A stretch of DNA of 64,000 bases, taken from positions 880,406 to 944,405 of the forward strand of contig CAVTJX010000016.1 in the NCBI GenBank assembly GCA_963735175.1. The letters run 5' to 3'. A model generated the notes under the pieces. It was not told where the DNA came from, did not search any database, and saw only the letters and a list, made by a program, of their open reading frames with translations. A program made the translations under genes and the position numbers. The stretch comes from CAVTJX01 sp963735175 (GTDB taxonomy: Bacteria; Electryoneota; RPQS01). Positions 30,889 through 40,908 of the stretch are shown in pieces. Positions within the stretch are counted from its first letter, which is position 1, and each line of letters begins with the position of its first letter.

Positions 30889-33347
30889 TCACGCCCGCGT
30901 GGCAATCACCAGCACCGTCAGACGACGACAGCGGCATCAGCACGGCGGCCACCAGCGGCCCCACGTGCCCCGTCATCGCCAGCGTCACCCCCACCACGTT
31001 ATACGCCAGGGTAATCGCCAGATTCCAGCGAATCACCCGCAGCGCGCGCCGCGAGAGGCCAAAGGCGTCGGCGACCGCCGCCGGACCGCGCGCGATGGAG
31101 ATGAACACGTCTGCGGCGTCGCGCGCCACTTCAGCCGCGCCCGCGACGGAGATGCCGACGGTGGCCCGGCTAAGCGCCGCGGCGTCGTTCACGCCGTCTC
31201 CCACCATCGCCACGCGCTTGCCCGCGGCGAGCAGTTCCTCGACACGCGCGAGCTTTTCCTCCGGCGACACGCGGCCCCGCCAGGTGTCGATCCCCAGTTC
31301 GCGCGCGACGGGTGCCACCGCCTGCGGATGATCGCCCGAAAGCAGTTCCACACTGAGCCCCAGCACCCGCAAGTGGCGGAGCGCCGCTCCCGCGTCGCTG
31401 CGCAGATGATCGCCCAGCGCAAGCACCGCAACGGCTGTGCCATCGCGCACCACCCACACCGGCGTCAAGCCGCGCTGCGCCATGTCGGCGGCGTGGGCGA
31501 TGCAAATCCGGGGGCAATTCCGCGTGCCCGGAAGCAAGCGCCTCGCTGCCCACGGCATACGCCCGCCCGCCTACCATGCCTTCCAGACCCGCGCCGGGGA
31601 GCGTGCGACACTCGCCCAGCACGCGGCTTTCGGCCGCGAAGCCGGCAAAGGCGGAAGCCATCACATGGCCCGAAAACCGCTCCAGCGCCGCCACAGCGGA
31701 CAGAATTTCCTTCGCGTGTCGTCAGGAGACAACGCCGAAAGAAAATATTGCTCCGCCAGCGTCAGCTTGCCCTGTGTCAGCGTGCCGGTCTTGTCGAGGA
31801 TGACGTGATCCACCGACGCCAACCGCTCCACGCCGTCCTGACCCTTAATAAAGATGCCGTGACGCGCGCTGCGGCCCATGGCCATCGCCAGCGCCACCGG
31901 CGTCGCCAGACCCAACGCGCAGGGACAGGCCACGACCATCATCGCCGCCGCGTTCCACAGCGCGCGCGACGGGATCAATCACCAGCCACACCCCCACCGT
32001 CGCCAGCGCCAGCAGCAGCACCGCCGCCACAAATCCGCCGGCGATGCGATCCATCAGCCCTACGATGGGCGCGCGCCGGGCCGCGGCGTGACGCATCATC
32101 TGCGCCAGACGCGCCAGCCGCGTCGTTTCCCCCACCGCCGTCGCCGTCATTTCCAGCGCCGCGTGCTCCACCGTCGAACCCGCGTACAACAGCTCGCCTT
32201 TGCGGCGCGGCACGGCGGCGGGCTCCCCCGTCAGCAGCGCCTCCTGCACCTGCGCGGCCTCGCTCTCCAGCGTTCCATCCACGGGCACGGTGTCACCCGG
32301 CAGCACGCGCAGGCGGTCGCCCGCACGCACGTCGGTCAACAGTACCTCGCGCACCTCGTCCGCTTCCACGCGCTTCACGCTGCGCGGCGCCAGCGCCAAA
32401 AGACTTTCGCCCGCATCCGCCGCCCAGCGGCCCGCACGCTGCAACAGCAATCGGCCCGCCAGCAGCAGTGTGATCAGACCGGTCACGCTGTCAAAGTACA
32501 CGTCGCCACGATTCTGGAAGGTCGCCACGGCGCTGAACACAAATGCCGCGATGATCCCCAGACTGATGGGCAAATCCATGTGCAGCATCCGCCGCCTCAG
32601 GCCGCTCCACGCGCCGCGATAGTACGGCCACGCCGAATAGAGCACCGCCGGCAGCGCGAGCCCCAGCGACACCCAGCGGAACAGCGCGGCGTAGGCGGCT
32701 TCGATCCCCGTAAAATCGCCCGCGTACTGCGACACCGCCAGCAGCATGATGTTCATCGACGACGCGCCGGCGATCCCCAGCCGCGCCAGCAGCCGCCGCG
32801 TTTCCTTGCGCTGCGCCGCCGCGCCCGCGTTGTCCGTCAGCGGATGCGGCGTGTAGCCGATGCGGTCCAGCGCCTGCGCCAGCGCCGACAGTTTCACTTC
32901 GGCGGGATTGAACACCACTTCGAGCACGGACTTTCCCAGATCGAGCCGCGCGAACCGCGCCTGTTCGCGCTCCAGCAGCACCTTCTCCACCAGCCACGCG
33001 CAGGCGATGCAATGCACGCCTTCCAGATACAGCCGCACGCGATACCCGCCCGCTGTGCGTGGCTCGCCGAAGCGCGCCAGGTAATCCGGGTCGTCCAGGT
33101 ACTCGAACCGCTTGCCGCTGACACGCGCGGGCGCCGCGGGCTTGTCCTCGTACGCGCCCCGCAGCCGGTAATACTCCTCCAGCTTGCACTCGTGCAGCAG
33201 CTTCCACACGGCTTCGCAGCCTGCGCAGCAGAACTGTCCGTCGGAGTCCGCCGTCACGCGCGAGGCGGGCACGGGCAGGCCGCAATGCGCGCACGCCACG
33301 GAGACCGCGGCGCGGCGGGCGGTATCACTGGTGGAAGTAACGGCCAT
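30889..33347 (-). CDS. ccoI: CcoI/FixI copper-exporting P1B ATPase (frameshifted)
   Basis: Supplies copper for the cbb3 oxidase. N-terminal Cys-rich domain (CAHCGLPVPA, QFCCAGCEAVWKLLHE), heavy-metal domain GVHCIACAWLVE, then P-type ATPase motifs: LLTGEP, VACPCALGLATP (CPC membrane motif), DKTGT phosphorylation site, and GDGVNDAAAL. Frame changes near 31975, 31690, 31510 and 30920; with the last one corrected the protein ends PLSSLTVLVIATRA at 30889. First gene of the operon. 100 bases separate it from the upstream NmrA-like gene on the same strand; no convincing promoter seen there. Confidence 0.9.
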
Positions 33348-33447
33348 GGGAGTTCACGAACACGGCGGGGGTATGTCGGGGATAGTTTTGTGTGAAAGAA
33401 GGTTCATGGTAACGCGTGCCACACAGACCGGGACAAAACCGCGGCTG

Positions 33448-34341
33448 CTACCGGTTATAAGCGGGAACGATGGTCTGCGCGGCAAACTCTTCGAAGCGGG
33501 TGGGAGTGTCGGTGTCTGCCGAGCGCGGCACGAGACTGCGGACGCGGCCCTCGTTGAAGGCGCGGGCCAGTTCGACGTAGGATTCGGCAATCGGCCGCGG
33601 CAGCCCCATGCTCACCATGCCGTTGACCGCGTCGGCGTAGGGAAACTGCACGTACTTCAGATCCGGCTGGCCGATGGCCTGCCCGATGATTTTCGTGGTC
33701 TCATTCCAGGTCAGGTCGCGCTGCCCCAGCAGATACTGCACCGGATACCCCGTGAAATCCAGCGCCGTCAGGCGCCGCGCGGCGTAGCGGCCGATGTCCT
33801 GCGCCGCGATCATCGGCTGCGGCAGATCGGGATTCGTCGGTCCACCATTGATCCCCATGGCCTTCATCAGTCCGATGGTCGCCAGTTGGTTTTCCATGAA
33901 GAATGTCGGGCGCAAAAGCAGCACGTGCACGCCCGCCAGCGTCTTCAGCTTCTCTTCGAAGTCGTGCAAACCCGCCACCGGGCCGGTGTTCTCCGCCTGC
34001 TCCCCGCCGATGCTCGAAAGCGCTACCACATATTTCACCTTGGCGCCGCGGATCGCGGCCACCAGCGCGCCCGCCACGAGGTTCTGGTGGGCGCGAAAAT
34101 CCTTCACGTCCATCGGCGGCGGCGGAAGTATCACGTAGGCCGCGTCCGCCCCTGCAAACGCCCGCGTCATTTCCGCCGCGTCCGCGGCCTGCGCCACCAC
34201 CCCCTCGGCGCCCTTATCGGTCAGCGGTTTCAGCTTCTCGAGGCTGCGGCCGATGACGCGCACCGTCTTTCCCTGCACCAGCAATTCCTCTGCGGCCACG
34301 CGGCCGGTGTGACCCGTCGCCCCGGTAATCGCATACAGCAT
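33448..34341 (-). CDS. NmrA-like NAD(P)-binding protein
   Basis: 297 aa, Rossmann-fold atypical short-chain dehydrogenase of the NmrA/HSCARG type: AITGATGHTGRVAAEELL (GxxGxxG dinucleotide motif), VRVIGRS, ADAAYVILPP, VKYVVALSSIGG, RPTFFMEN. No YxxxK catalytic pair, so it may sense NAD(P) or act as a quinone or carbonyl reductase. Last gene of the 33-48 kb cluster, 44 bases after the aldehyde dehydrogenase. Confidence 0.8.
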   Translation of the reverse strand: MLYAITGATGHTGRVAAEELLVQGKTVRVIGRSLEKLKPLTDKGAEGVVAQAADAAEMTRAFAGADAAYVILPPPPMDVKDFRAHQNLVAGALVAAIRGAKVKYVVALSSIGGEQAENTGPVAGLHDFEEKLKTLAGVHVLLLRPTFFMENQLATIGLMKAMGINGGPTNPDLPQPMIAAQDIGRYAARRLTALDFTGYPVQYLLGQRDLTWNETTKIIGQAIGQPDLKYVQFPYADAVNGMVSMGLPRPIAESYVELARAFNEGRVRSLVPRSADTDTPTRFEEFAAQTIVPAYNR

Positions 34342-34385
34342 GAGCAGACTCCTTGACGATATGTGCCGCCGCAATCCAGCCACTG

Positions 34386-35928
34386 TTACGGAAGTTTCAG
34401 GCCAAACGGGTTGATCGGCTTGCCCAGCACGCCCACTAGCACCGTCTTCGTCTCCAGATACGCGTCCATCGTTTCCAAACCCTGCTCGCGCCCGATGCCC
34501 GACTGCTTGTAGCCGCCGAAGGGCAGCCCCGGCAGCGCCGTCGCCGGCGTGTTGACCGACACGATCCCCGACTGGATGGCACGAATGAACTTCTGCGCGC
34601 GCGTCAAATCCGTCGTATAGACCGTCGCCGCCAGCCCATAGATCACGTCGTTGGCCGCGGCGATGACCTCCTCGTCCGTGCGCCATTTGGACACCACGAC
34701 CACCGGCCCGAAGATCTCTTCCTGCACGCAGCGGTTGGTGGGCGGCACGTCCACCAGCACCGTCGGCGCGAAGAAGTTGCCGCCGGCAAGCTCGCCCGCA
34801 AGCGACAGCCGCGTCCCGCCCGTCAGCACTTTGCCGCCGCCCGCACGCGCCGCCTCCACAAAGCTTTCCATCAGCTCCAGGCGGTCCGGCGAGATCAGCG
34901 CGCCGATTTGCGTCTCCTTCTCCAGCGGATCGCCGACCTTCAGCAGCTCCGCCGCCGTTACAAAACGCTCGAGGAAACGATCGTAGAGCGTCTCGTGCAC
35001 GTAGATGCGGCTGCGCGCTTCGCACGATTGCCCCGCGCCGTAGAAGATCGAAAACAGCGAGCCCAGCACGGCGTCGTCAAGATTCGCGTCGTCGCAGACA
35101 ATCGCCGGCGATTTGCCGCCCAGCTCCAGCGTCACGCGCTTCAAACCAATGGCCGCAACGCGCGCGATCTCGCGCCCCGTCGCCGTGCCGCCGGTAAAGC
35201 TCACCTTGTCAACGTCGCCGTGCCGCACCAGCGCCGCGCCCGCCACCGGCCCCGCGCCCTGGATGACGTTCACCACGCCTTCGGGAATCCCCGCCTCGTG
35301 CAGAATCTCCACCAGCAGATTGGTGGTGATGGGCGTGAACTCGGAGGGCTTAATCACCACCGTGCAGCCCGCCGCCAGCGCCGGCGCGAGCTTCCACGCC
35401 GCCAGCATCAGCGGGTAATTCCACGGCGTGATCGCCGCCACCACGCCTACGGGCTCCTTCAGCGTGTAGCCGTGAAAGGCGCCGTGCAGGGGCGGCACGC
35501 TGCCGCCGACCTTCGTCGCCGCGCCGGCAAAATATTCGAAGTCCTCGATGGCCTGCCGCACCTCGCCCAGCGTGTGCGCCACCGGCTTGCCGGTGTTCAG
35601 CGTCTTCGATCTCCGCCACTTCCTGCGCCCGCGCTTCCAGAAGCTGCGCCGCGCGGAACAGCAGCTTCGTGCGCTGAGCGGGCGCCGTGCGGCTCCATTT
35701 GCCGTTCAGCGCGCTGCGCGCCGCGGCCACGGCGGCGTCCACGTCCTCGCTCGAGGAGGCGGCATACAGCCCCAGCCGTTCGCCCGTCGCCGGATTCAGC
35801 ACCGGCAGCGCCGCGCCCGACTGCGCCGCGACATGCTGGCCGTTAATGATATTCGCGTACAGCGTCGTCGGTGCCGGCGTTTCCGCCTGCCCGTCCGCGC
35901 TCCGCCGCGTTTCGGTCTTAGTCGTCAT
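34386..35928 (-). CDS. Aldehyde dehydrogenase, betaine/phenylacetaldehyde-type (one frameshift)
   Basis: About 514 aa NAD(P)-dependent ALDH. Motifs: ITPWNYPLMLAAWKLAPALA, VIKPSEFTP, SFTGGTATGREI, LELGGKSPAIV (general base Glu), GQSCEARSRIYV (catalytic Cys), EEIFGPVV and PFGGYKQSG. Frame break near 35600, inside ARAQEVAEIED / TLNTGKPVAHTLGE. Oxidises an aldehyde to an acid; in this setting possibly a ring-cleavage semialdehyde, as PaaZ does in phenylacetate degradation, but it lacks the PaaZ hydratase domain. Substrate is inference. Confidence 0.85.
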
Positions 35929-35942
35929 AACTATTCGCAAGA

Positions 35943-36594
35943 TTAAACGTGAATGGTCTTATCGTTCTTCGTTCTCTTCAGCTCTCCCCCAAACTCCGCC
36001 TTGGGCACCGCGCCCGCTTCCCATTCCGCGCGCAGCAGGCCGAACAACACCCGGTCCTGCCACTTGTCGCCCAGCAGCACGGCCTCGCGCAGCACGCCCT
36101 CGCGCGCGAAGCCGTTGCGGTGCAGCGTCTTCATCGCGCCCGTGTTGAACGCGCCCGTCATCGCCTCCAGCCGGTGCGCGCGCTCCTCGCCGAAAGAGGT
36201 AATCGCGCAGCAGCCGCAGCGCCTCCGTGCCGTAACCCTTGCCGCGCAGCTCCGGCGGACCGATCAGCCCGCCCACCTGGTAGACGCCGGGACTGGCGGG
36301 ACCCGTGCGGTCGACGAGCGTCCACGAGCATTCGCCGATGGGCTCGTCCGTGTCCAGCCGCTCCATCAGAAACGCGCCGGCGAATCCAAACGCGACGTCG
36401 CTCTGCAGCCAGAAGCGGTACTCCGTCGCGAAGGTTTCCAGCGTCGTCGTATCAAAGGGAATTGCGTCGTAGAGCGTCATCAACTGCGGATCGCGGTACC
36501 ACTCGAAGAGCGCGGGGATGTCGCGCGTTTCCACCGGCCGCAGCCGCAGCCGCGCGCTTGTCAGAAGTTCACCACTTATCGTCGCCTCCCTCAA
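35943..36594 (-). CDS. GNAT N-acetyltransferase (one frameshift)
   Basis: RimJ/RimL-like: LLTSARLRLRPVETRDIPALFEW, GVYQVGGLIGPPELRGKGYGTEALRLLRDYLF with the acetyl-CoA binding RGKGYG, then in the next frame RLEAMTGAFNTGAMKTLHRNGF and EGVLREAVLLGDKWQD. Frame break near 36185. It overlaps the end of the Rieske gene by 26 bases and no ATG or GTG fits the frame; TTG 36594 is the only start seen. Substrate unknown; seems a passenger in the degradation cluster. Confidence 0.75.
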
Positions 36595-36907
36595 AAGCGA
36601 CCAGCACCTTGCCCGCTTCCACCTTCACGGGGTAGAGTTTCAGCATCGCCGCCCCCGGCGTGGGCCGGAGCGCCCGCCCCGTGCCAAGGTCAAAGCAGTA
36701 ATGGTGCGCCAGGCATTCCACCGTGCCGTTTTCCAGCACTGCCTTGCTCATCAGCTCGAAGGCGTGCGGGCAGCGGCCCTCCATGCACCAGATCTGCTCG
36801 CCGTCGCGGAACAACGCCAGTTCGGCGTTGTCGAGTTCCACGGTGAGCCCGCGGCCCTGGGGTAGTTCCTCCAGGCGGCACACGCGGCGGTAGGGGATCT
36901 CAGGCAT
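36569..36907 (-). CDS. Small Rieske [2Fe-2S] ferredoxin
   Basis: 112 aa. GRCPHAFELMSKAV and VECLAHHYCFDLGTGRAL give CxH and CxxH, the four Rieske ligands, in the compact form of dioxygenase-type ferredoxins. No signal peptide, so cytoplasmic. Placed directly after the diiron oxygenase and DUF1858-like genes with overlapping ATG/stop, so it is the likely electron donor to the oxygenase. PaaE, the usual reductase of the phenylacetyl-CoA epoxidase, is absent from the window. Confidence 0.85.
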   Translation of the reverse strand: MPEIPYRRVCRLEELPQGRGLTVELDNAELALFRDGEQIWCMEGRCPHAFELMSKAVLENGTVECLAHHYCFDLGTGRALRPTPGAAMLKLYPVKVEAGKVLVAFEGGDDKW

Positions 36908-37163
36908 GACCCAGCGGCTCGCTGTCCGCCTCCGCCGGGGCGTGATGCGGATCAACGTCGCGCAACTGGTTCAATTCCGCCAACAGCGTGTCGGCGTCGC
37001 GGATCGCGTGCCAGGCTGCCGCCTTGAATAGCGGCGCGTTCATCGCCACCGCCGTCGAGGGCACGAGATGCAGCCCCCACTTGTCGAAGACGCCGATGAG
37101 CGCGGGATTGGCGGCAAGGATCTGGGCCACGGTGGTGCTGCGGTCAAACGGTTGGTTGTGCAT
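36900..37163 (-). CDS. DUF1858-like small protein without the cysteine pair
   Basis: 87 aa. TTVAQILAANPALIGVFDKWGLHLVPST and the end ADTLLAELNQL follow the DUF1858/ScdA-N pattern (TIxEIL..P...VF...GLxCxxC....LLxELN), but HCxGC is replaced by HLVPS, so the usual redox or metal Cys are missing. Its ATG is 5 bases after the PaaA-like stop and its end overlaps the Rieske start. May be a structural or coupling subunit of the oxygenase. Confidence 0.65.
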   Translation of the reverse strand: MHNQPFDRSTTVAQILAANPALIGVFDKWGLHLVPSTAVAMNAPLFKAAAWHAIRDADTLLAELNQLRDVDPHHAPAEADSEPLGHA

Positions 37164-37168
37164 CGCGC

Positions 37169-37997
37169 TCACCCCGCCACCACGCCGTCGGAGGGCAGGC
37201 GGCTCCAGTCCGCCGGCGCGTCCCACTTCGGCCGCGCGAGCGTCGCCTCCTCCACCACGCGGAACACCTCCTCGGCAAACGTCATCCGCACCTCGTGGTT
37301 GTCGCGCTTCTTCAGGCCATACTTGACGTAGGTCCGGTTGCGCGAACTGTTGGGCTTGCCGAAAACGTTCATCACGCGGGGGAACCAGCGGTCGAGCGCC
37401 TCCTGCGTGGCCGCGTGGTGCTTGGGATCGCGTCCCAACCGCTTCAGCCAGTAGTCGCCGTGCTCGATGTGCATCTCCTCTTCCTTCATGATTCCTTCCA
37501 TCACGTCGCGCCACGGCTTGTAGGAACTCTGCCGTCGCGTCCTGCAACTGATGCCCTGCCCCGCGGTCCATCAGCACGTTGAACATGATGAAATCGTACC
37601 ACGTCGGAATCGGGTAATAGAAGATGTTGACCCGCTGATCGCTGGCGGCGCGGGTCGTGCCCAGTTCGATCTCGTCGCCCACGCGCAGCGTGTAGTCGAA
37701 CTGTTTGACGCGCGACTCGATATCGACGCCCAGCTCTTCGAGGAGCTGGTACATCACGCGGGCGTGGCGCACCTCGTCGTGCGCGATGGCCGAGACCGTC
37801 AGCATCTCCTTGGTCGAGATGGCTTTCATGATCCACGGCACATAACCGAACGCGCCCGCCAGTTCCGAGTCCGCCTGCATCAGCATCAGGTGCTTCAGAT
37901 TATCTTTATAATCGTCCGTCATATCCGCCGGGCCGTCGATCGTCTCGCCGCGCGCGAGCTTCTCCAGCAGTTGGGCTTCTTTTTCCAGAGCCGTCAT
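37169..37997 (-). CDS. PaaA-like diiron oxygenase of the phenylacetyl-CoA epoxidase family (one frameshift)
   Basis: About 276 aa ferritin-like protein (phenylacetic acid catabolic family). Diiron ligand pattern is complete: DSELAGAF (Glu45), IAHDEVRHARVMY (Glu75, His78), and in the second half DRGAGHQL, SYKPWRDVMEGIMKEEEMHIEHGDYWL (EExxH in two pieces here). In E. coli the PaaA partner PaaC, plus PaaB, PaaD and PaaE, are all present in the operon; none is found here. Frame break near 37530. ATG 37997 has AGGTGAG six bases upstream. Predicted to hydroxylate or epoxidise an acyl-CoA. Confidence 0.82.
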
Positions 37998-38086
37998 GAT
38001 AATCTCACCTTTAAGCGTTTCAATTTCGCTGCAATAGTCGTGTGGGACCGGGCTGCATCGGCCGCGGCAGGTGCGGGGCATGGCGG

Positions 38087-38872
38087 TCAACGCCCGTTAA
38101 AGGTTGGCCGACGCTTCTCGACGAACGCCGTCACGCCTTCGCGGTAGTCTTCGCTGCGGCTCGCGATCTCCTGTAAATAGGCTTCGTACTCCATCGCCTG
38201 TTCGAGGTCGACGGTCGACATTCGATTCAACCCGCGCTTGATGAGGCCGATCGCCTGCGTCGGTCCGCTTGCGTAGCGCGCGGCAAGCTCGGTGGCGCGA
38301 GCCATCAGTTCGACGTCGGGCAATACCTCCGACACTAACCCGATTTCTTTCAGCTCCCGCGCCGCCACCTTACGGCCGCTGGTACAGATCTCGAATGCCT
38401 TGGGATACCCCAGCCGCCGCGCTAAAAACCACGTGGACCCGGAATCGGGCACGAGGCCGACGTTGACGAAACTCTGGAACATACACGCCGATTCGCCGGC
38501 AATGACAATATCGCAGGCCAATGCGAGACTCATCCCCGCCCCGGCCGCCACGCCGTTCAACGCGCAGATCACCGGCTTCTCGAGTTGCCGGATGCGCAAG
38601 ATGTTGGGATTGTAGTTGCGGCGCAGCGAATCGCCCAGATTGCGGTCCGGCGTTTCCTTGATTTCCTTCAAATCCTGGCCGCTGCAAAATGCCTTCCCCG
38701 CTCCGGTCAGCACCACCACGCGCACGTCGGCATCATTCCCGGCCTCGCGAAATGCATTACGCAGGTCACGGTGCATCCCGTCGGTGAAGGCGTTGAAGCG
38801 GTCGGGCCGGTTAAGCGTGATCGTCAGCACGGCGCCGCGCTTTTCGTAGAGGATGGTCTCGTAAGCCGTCAT
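38087..38872 (-). CDS. PaaG-like crotonase (epoxyphenylacetyl-CoA isomerase type)
   Basis: 261 aa enoyl-CoA hydratase/isomerase fold. LNRPDRFNAFTDGMH, AFCSGQDLKE (oxyanion loop), NGVAAGAGMSLALACDIV, and VGLVPDSGSTWFLARRLG, where the Asp matches the catalytic Asp of PaaG; there is no Glu pair of a hydratase. In phenylacetate degradation PaaG turns the epoxide into an oxepin and also isomerises the double bond. Intact; 89 bases before the PaaA-like gene. Confidence 0.8.
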   Translation of the reverse strand: MTAYETILYEKRGAVLTITLNRPDRFNAFTDGMHRDLRNAFREAGNDADVRVVVLTGAGKAFCSGQDLKEIKETPDRNLGDSLRRNYNPNILRIRQLEKPVICALNGVAAGAGMSLALACDIVIAGESACMFQSFVNVGLVPDSGSTWFLARRLGYPKAFEICTSGRKVAARELKEIGLVSEVLPDVELMARATELAARYASGPTQAIGLIKRGLNRMSTVDLEQAMEYEAYLQEIASRSEDYREGVTAFVEKRRPTFNGR

Positions 38873-38881
38873 CGCACTCGT

Positions 38882-39706
38882 CTACTTTCCCTGAAACTGC
38901 GGCGGACGCTTTTCGAGGAAAGCCGCCATGCCTTCCTTCTGGTCCGCCGTCGCAAACAATAAATAGAAATTCTTGCGCTCGAACTCAAGGCCTTCGGACA
39001 GCGGCGTCTCAAAGCTCTTCAGCACAGCTTCCTTGGCAAGCCGCACGGCTACGGGCGGCATCTGCGCAATCTCTCGCGCCAGCGTCTGCGCCTCGTCGAG
39101 ATACAACTCCACGGGCACGACGCGGTTCACCAGTCCCGCCGCCAGCGCCTCGTCCGCGCGCAGCGGCCGCCCCGTCAGCACCAGCTCCATCGCCCGCGCC
39201 TTGCCCACGGCGCGCGTCAGCCGCTGTGTTCCGCCGGCGCCGGGCATTACGCCCAATTTAATCTCCGGCTGCCCGAACTGCGCGGACTCCGAGGCCATGA
39301 TCAGATCACAAAGCATCGCCAATTCACAGCCGCCGCCAAGGGCGAAGCCCGAAACCGCAGCGATGAGCGGCTTCTTAAAGCGGCGGATGCGGTCCCACTT
39401 GGCAAACTGGTCGCGCCGCAGCATCTCCGTCGCGCCGGCTTCGGCCATATCGCCGATGTCAGCCCCGGCGGCGAAGGCGCGCGCGTCACCCGTCAGCACC
39501 ACCACGCGAATGGCGTCGTCGGCTTCCAGCGCGTCCAGCGCCGCCACAAGATCGTCCATCACGGCCAGATTCAGCGCGTTGAGCTGCTGCGGGCGATTCA
39601 AAAAAATCGTCGCCACGGGCGGCGCGTTTTCCACGCGAATCACTGTGTAATCGCGTGGCGCCACGCTGGTTACTGGAAGGGGGGCCACGGTGGCGTTACT
39701 TGACAT
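38882..39706 (-). CDS. Enoyl-CoA hydratase, PaaF-like
   Basis: 274 aa. LNRPQQLNALNLAVMD, AFAAGADIGDM, GFALGGGCELAMLCDLI (first catalytic Glu) and GQPEIKLGVMPGAGGTQRLTR (second catalytic Glu), so a true hydratase; C-terminus FLEKRPPQFQGK is typical. ATG 39706 sits 10 bases inside the end of the upstream small gene. Would hydrate the unsaturated acyl-CoA before beta-oxidation. Confidence 0.85.
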   Translation of the reverse strand: MSSNATVAPLPVTSVAPRDYTVIRVENAPPVATIFLNRPQQLNALNLAVMDDLVAALDALEADDAIRVVVLTGDARAFAAGADIGDMAEAGATEMLRRDQFAKWDRIRRFKKPLIAAVSGFALGGGCELAMLCDLIMASESAQFGQPEIKLGVMPGAGGTQRLTRAVGKARAMELVLTGRPLRADEALAAGLVNRVVPVELYLDEAQTLAREIAQMPPVAVRLAKEAVLKSFETPLSEGLEFERKNFYLLFATADQKEGMAAFLEKRPPQFQGK

Positions 39707-40001
39707 ACCGGGTGCTGATTTTCTGCATGAGCGCGGGGAATTTCTCAAGTTCCATCACCGGGCGGATGCGCATGCGCGTATGGTCGTTCGCCCACGGCGC
39801 GATCAGGTCGTAAATCTCCTCGGCCGATTCCGCATTGAGGAGCAGAAAAAAGCCGCGCGTATCGGGAAACATCCCGCCCGTCACGAACTTGCCCGATTTC
39901 GTGACATTTTCGATGAGCGCGGCGGCGTTCTTCCGCAGCACGATCACGTCTTCGTTCTTGAAGATCGTGTTAAACGCTTCAAATTCACAATGCAGCAACA
40001 T
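39696..40001 (-). CDS. Small dimeric alpha/beta-barrel-like protein
   Basis: 101 aa, no signal peptide. MLLHCEFEAFNTIFKNEDVIV starts a beta-alpha-beta unit and FPDTRGFFLLLNAESAEEIYDLIAPWANDHTRMRIRPVMELE (given in parts) is reminiscent of muconolactone isomerase/DUF3303-type ferredoxin-fold proteins. Such proteins act as small isomerases or lyases in aromatic catabolism. Family call tentative. Confidence 0.6.
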   Translation of the reverse strand: MLLHCEFEAFNTIFKNEDVIVLRKNAAALIENVTKSGKFVTGGMFPDTRGFFLLLNAESAEEIYDLIAPWANDHTRMRIRPVMELEKFPALMQKISTRYVK

Positions 40002-40050
40002 ACAGCCTCCTTAAACTCTTGATTAATGCCACCACTCTATAAAGCCCGCC

Positions 40051-40908
40051 CTAAATCAACGGATGTTCACGCAGCAACTGCTCGCGAATCGCCGCATAAT
40101 CCGGCTTGCGCTTGTCGTTGAAGGCGCTCACCGCCTCCCGCGTCTCGCGGCTGTCGGCGTGAATCGCCAACCAGTCGCGGGCGTGCCCCACCGTCAGCGA
40201 CCACGAAAAATCGCGCCAAAAATTCAGTTGCTGCTTCGTGTAGCGCGTACACTCGGGCAGCTTGTCGGCCAGCTTCAGCGCCAGAGCATCCACCGCGCGG
40301 TCCAGCTCCCAGCGCGGCACGACTTCGTTCACCAGCCCCCATTCATGCGCTTTCCGCGCCGGAATCTCCTCGCACAACAGCAGCATCTCGCGCGCGCGCC
40401 GGTCGCCGATCACGATGGGCAGCCACTGCGTCGCCCCGCCCGCCGCCACGCTGCCGTGCGCCGCCCCCACCTGCCGCAGATAAATATCGTCTGCCGCCAC
40501 GGCAAGGTCGCAAGCCAGGTTGAACTCGTTGCCGCCGCCCACGACGATGCCGTTCAGCCGCGCCACTGTCGGCTTGCCGATGTTGCGTAACCGGTCGTGC
40601 GCCTCGACGAACGCCCCCATCCATTTCCAGTAGTCGTGCGGGCGCGTGAAGAACTGCTGCTGCTCTTCGAGGTCCGCCCCCGTGCAGAACGCCTGCTCCC
40701 CCGCCCCGGTTAACACCACCACGCGCACCGCGTCGTCGTAAGACGCATCCAGAAACGCCGCGCTCATCTCCTTCAGCATCGCAAAGTTAAAGCAGTTGTA
40801 CACCGCGGGCCGGTTCAGCGTCAGCGTCGCCCGCGTGCCCTGCTTTTCATAGACGATGAACTGAAAATCGAACTCGGATGCGGGCCGGGCGCAAAAATCC
40901 TCGCTCAT
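40051..40908 (-). CDS. Divergent crotonase-family protein
   Basis: 285 aa. LNRPAVYNCFNFAMLKEMS, AFCTGADLEEQ and GIVVGGGNEFNLACDLAVAAD keep the oxyanion hole and the first Glu position, while the second position reads RQVGAAHGSVAAGGATQWL, with no Glu. The GxAxGGATQWLP stretch recalls crotonases that act on cyclic CoA-thioesters (naphthoate synthase or oxo-cyclohexene-carbonyl-CoA hydrolase types). Reaction unknown. Its start overlaps the EthD-like stop by four bases. Confidence 0.75.
   Translation of the reverse strand: MSEDFCARPASEFDFQFIVYEKQGTRATLTLNRPAVYNCFNFAMLKEMSAAFLDASYDDAVRVVVLTGAGEQAFCTGADLEEQQQFFTRPHDYWKWMGAFVEAHDRLRNIGKPTVARLNGIVVGGGNEFNLACDLAVAADDIYLRQVGAAHGSVAAGGATQWLPIVIGDRRAREMLLLCEEIPARKAHEWGLVNEVVPRWELDRAVDALALKLADKLPECTRYTKQQLNFWRDFSWSLTVGHARDWLAIHADSRETREAVSAFNDKRKPDYAAIREQLLREHPLI

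Noticed and set aside
33348..33447. Promoter or FNR site before ccoI
   Set aside because: No TTGAT-N4-ATCAA and no good -35/-10 pair; the operon may be transcribed from further upstream.
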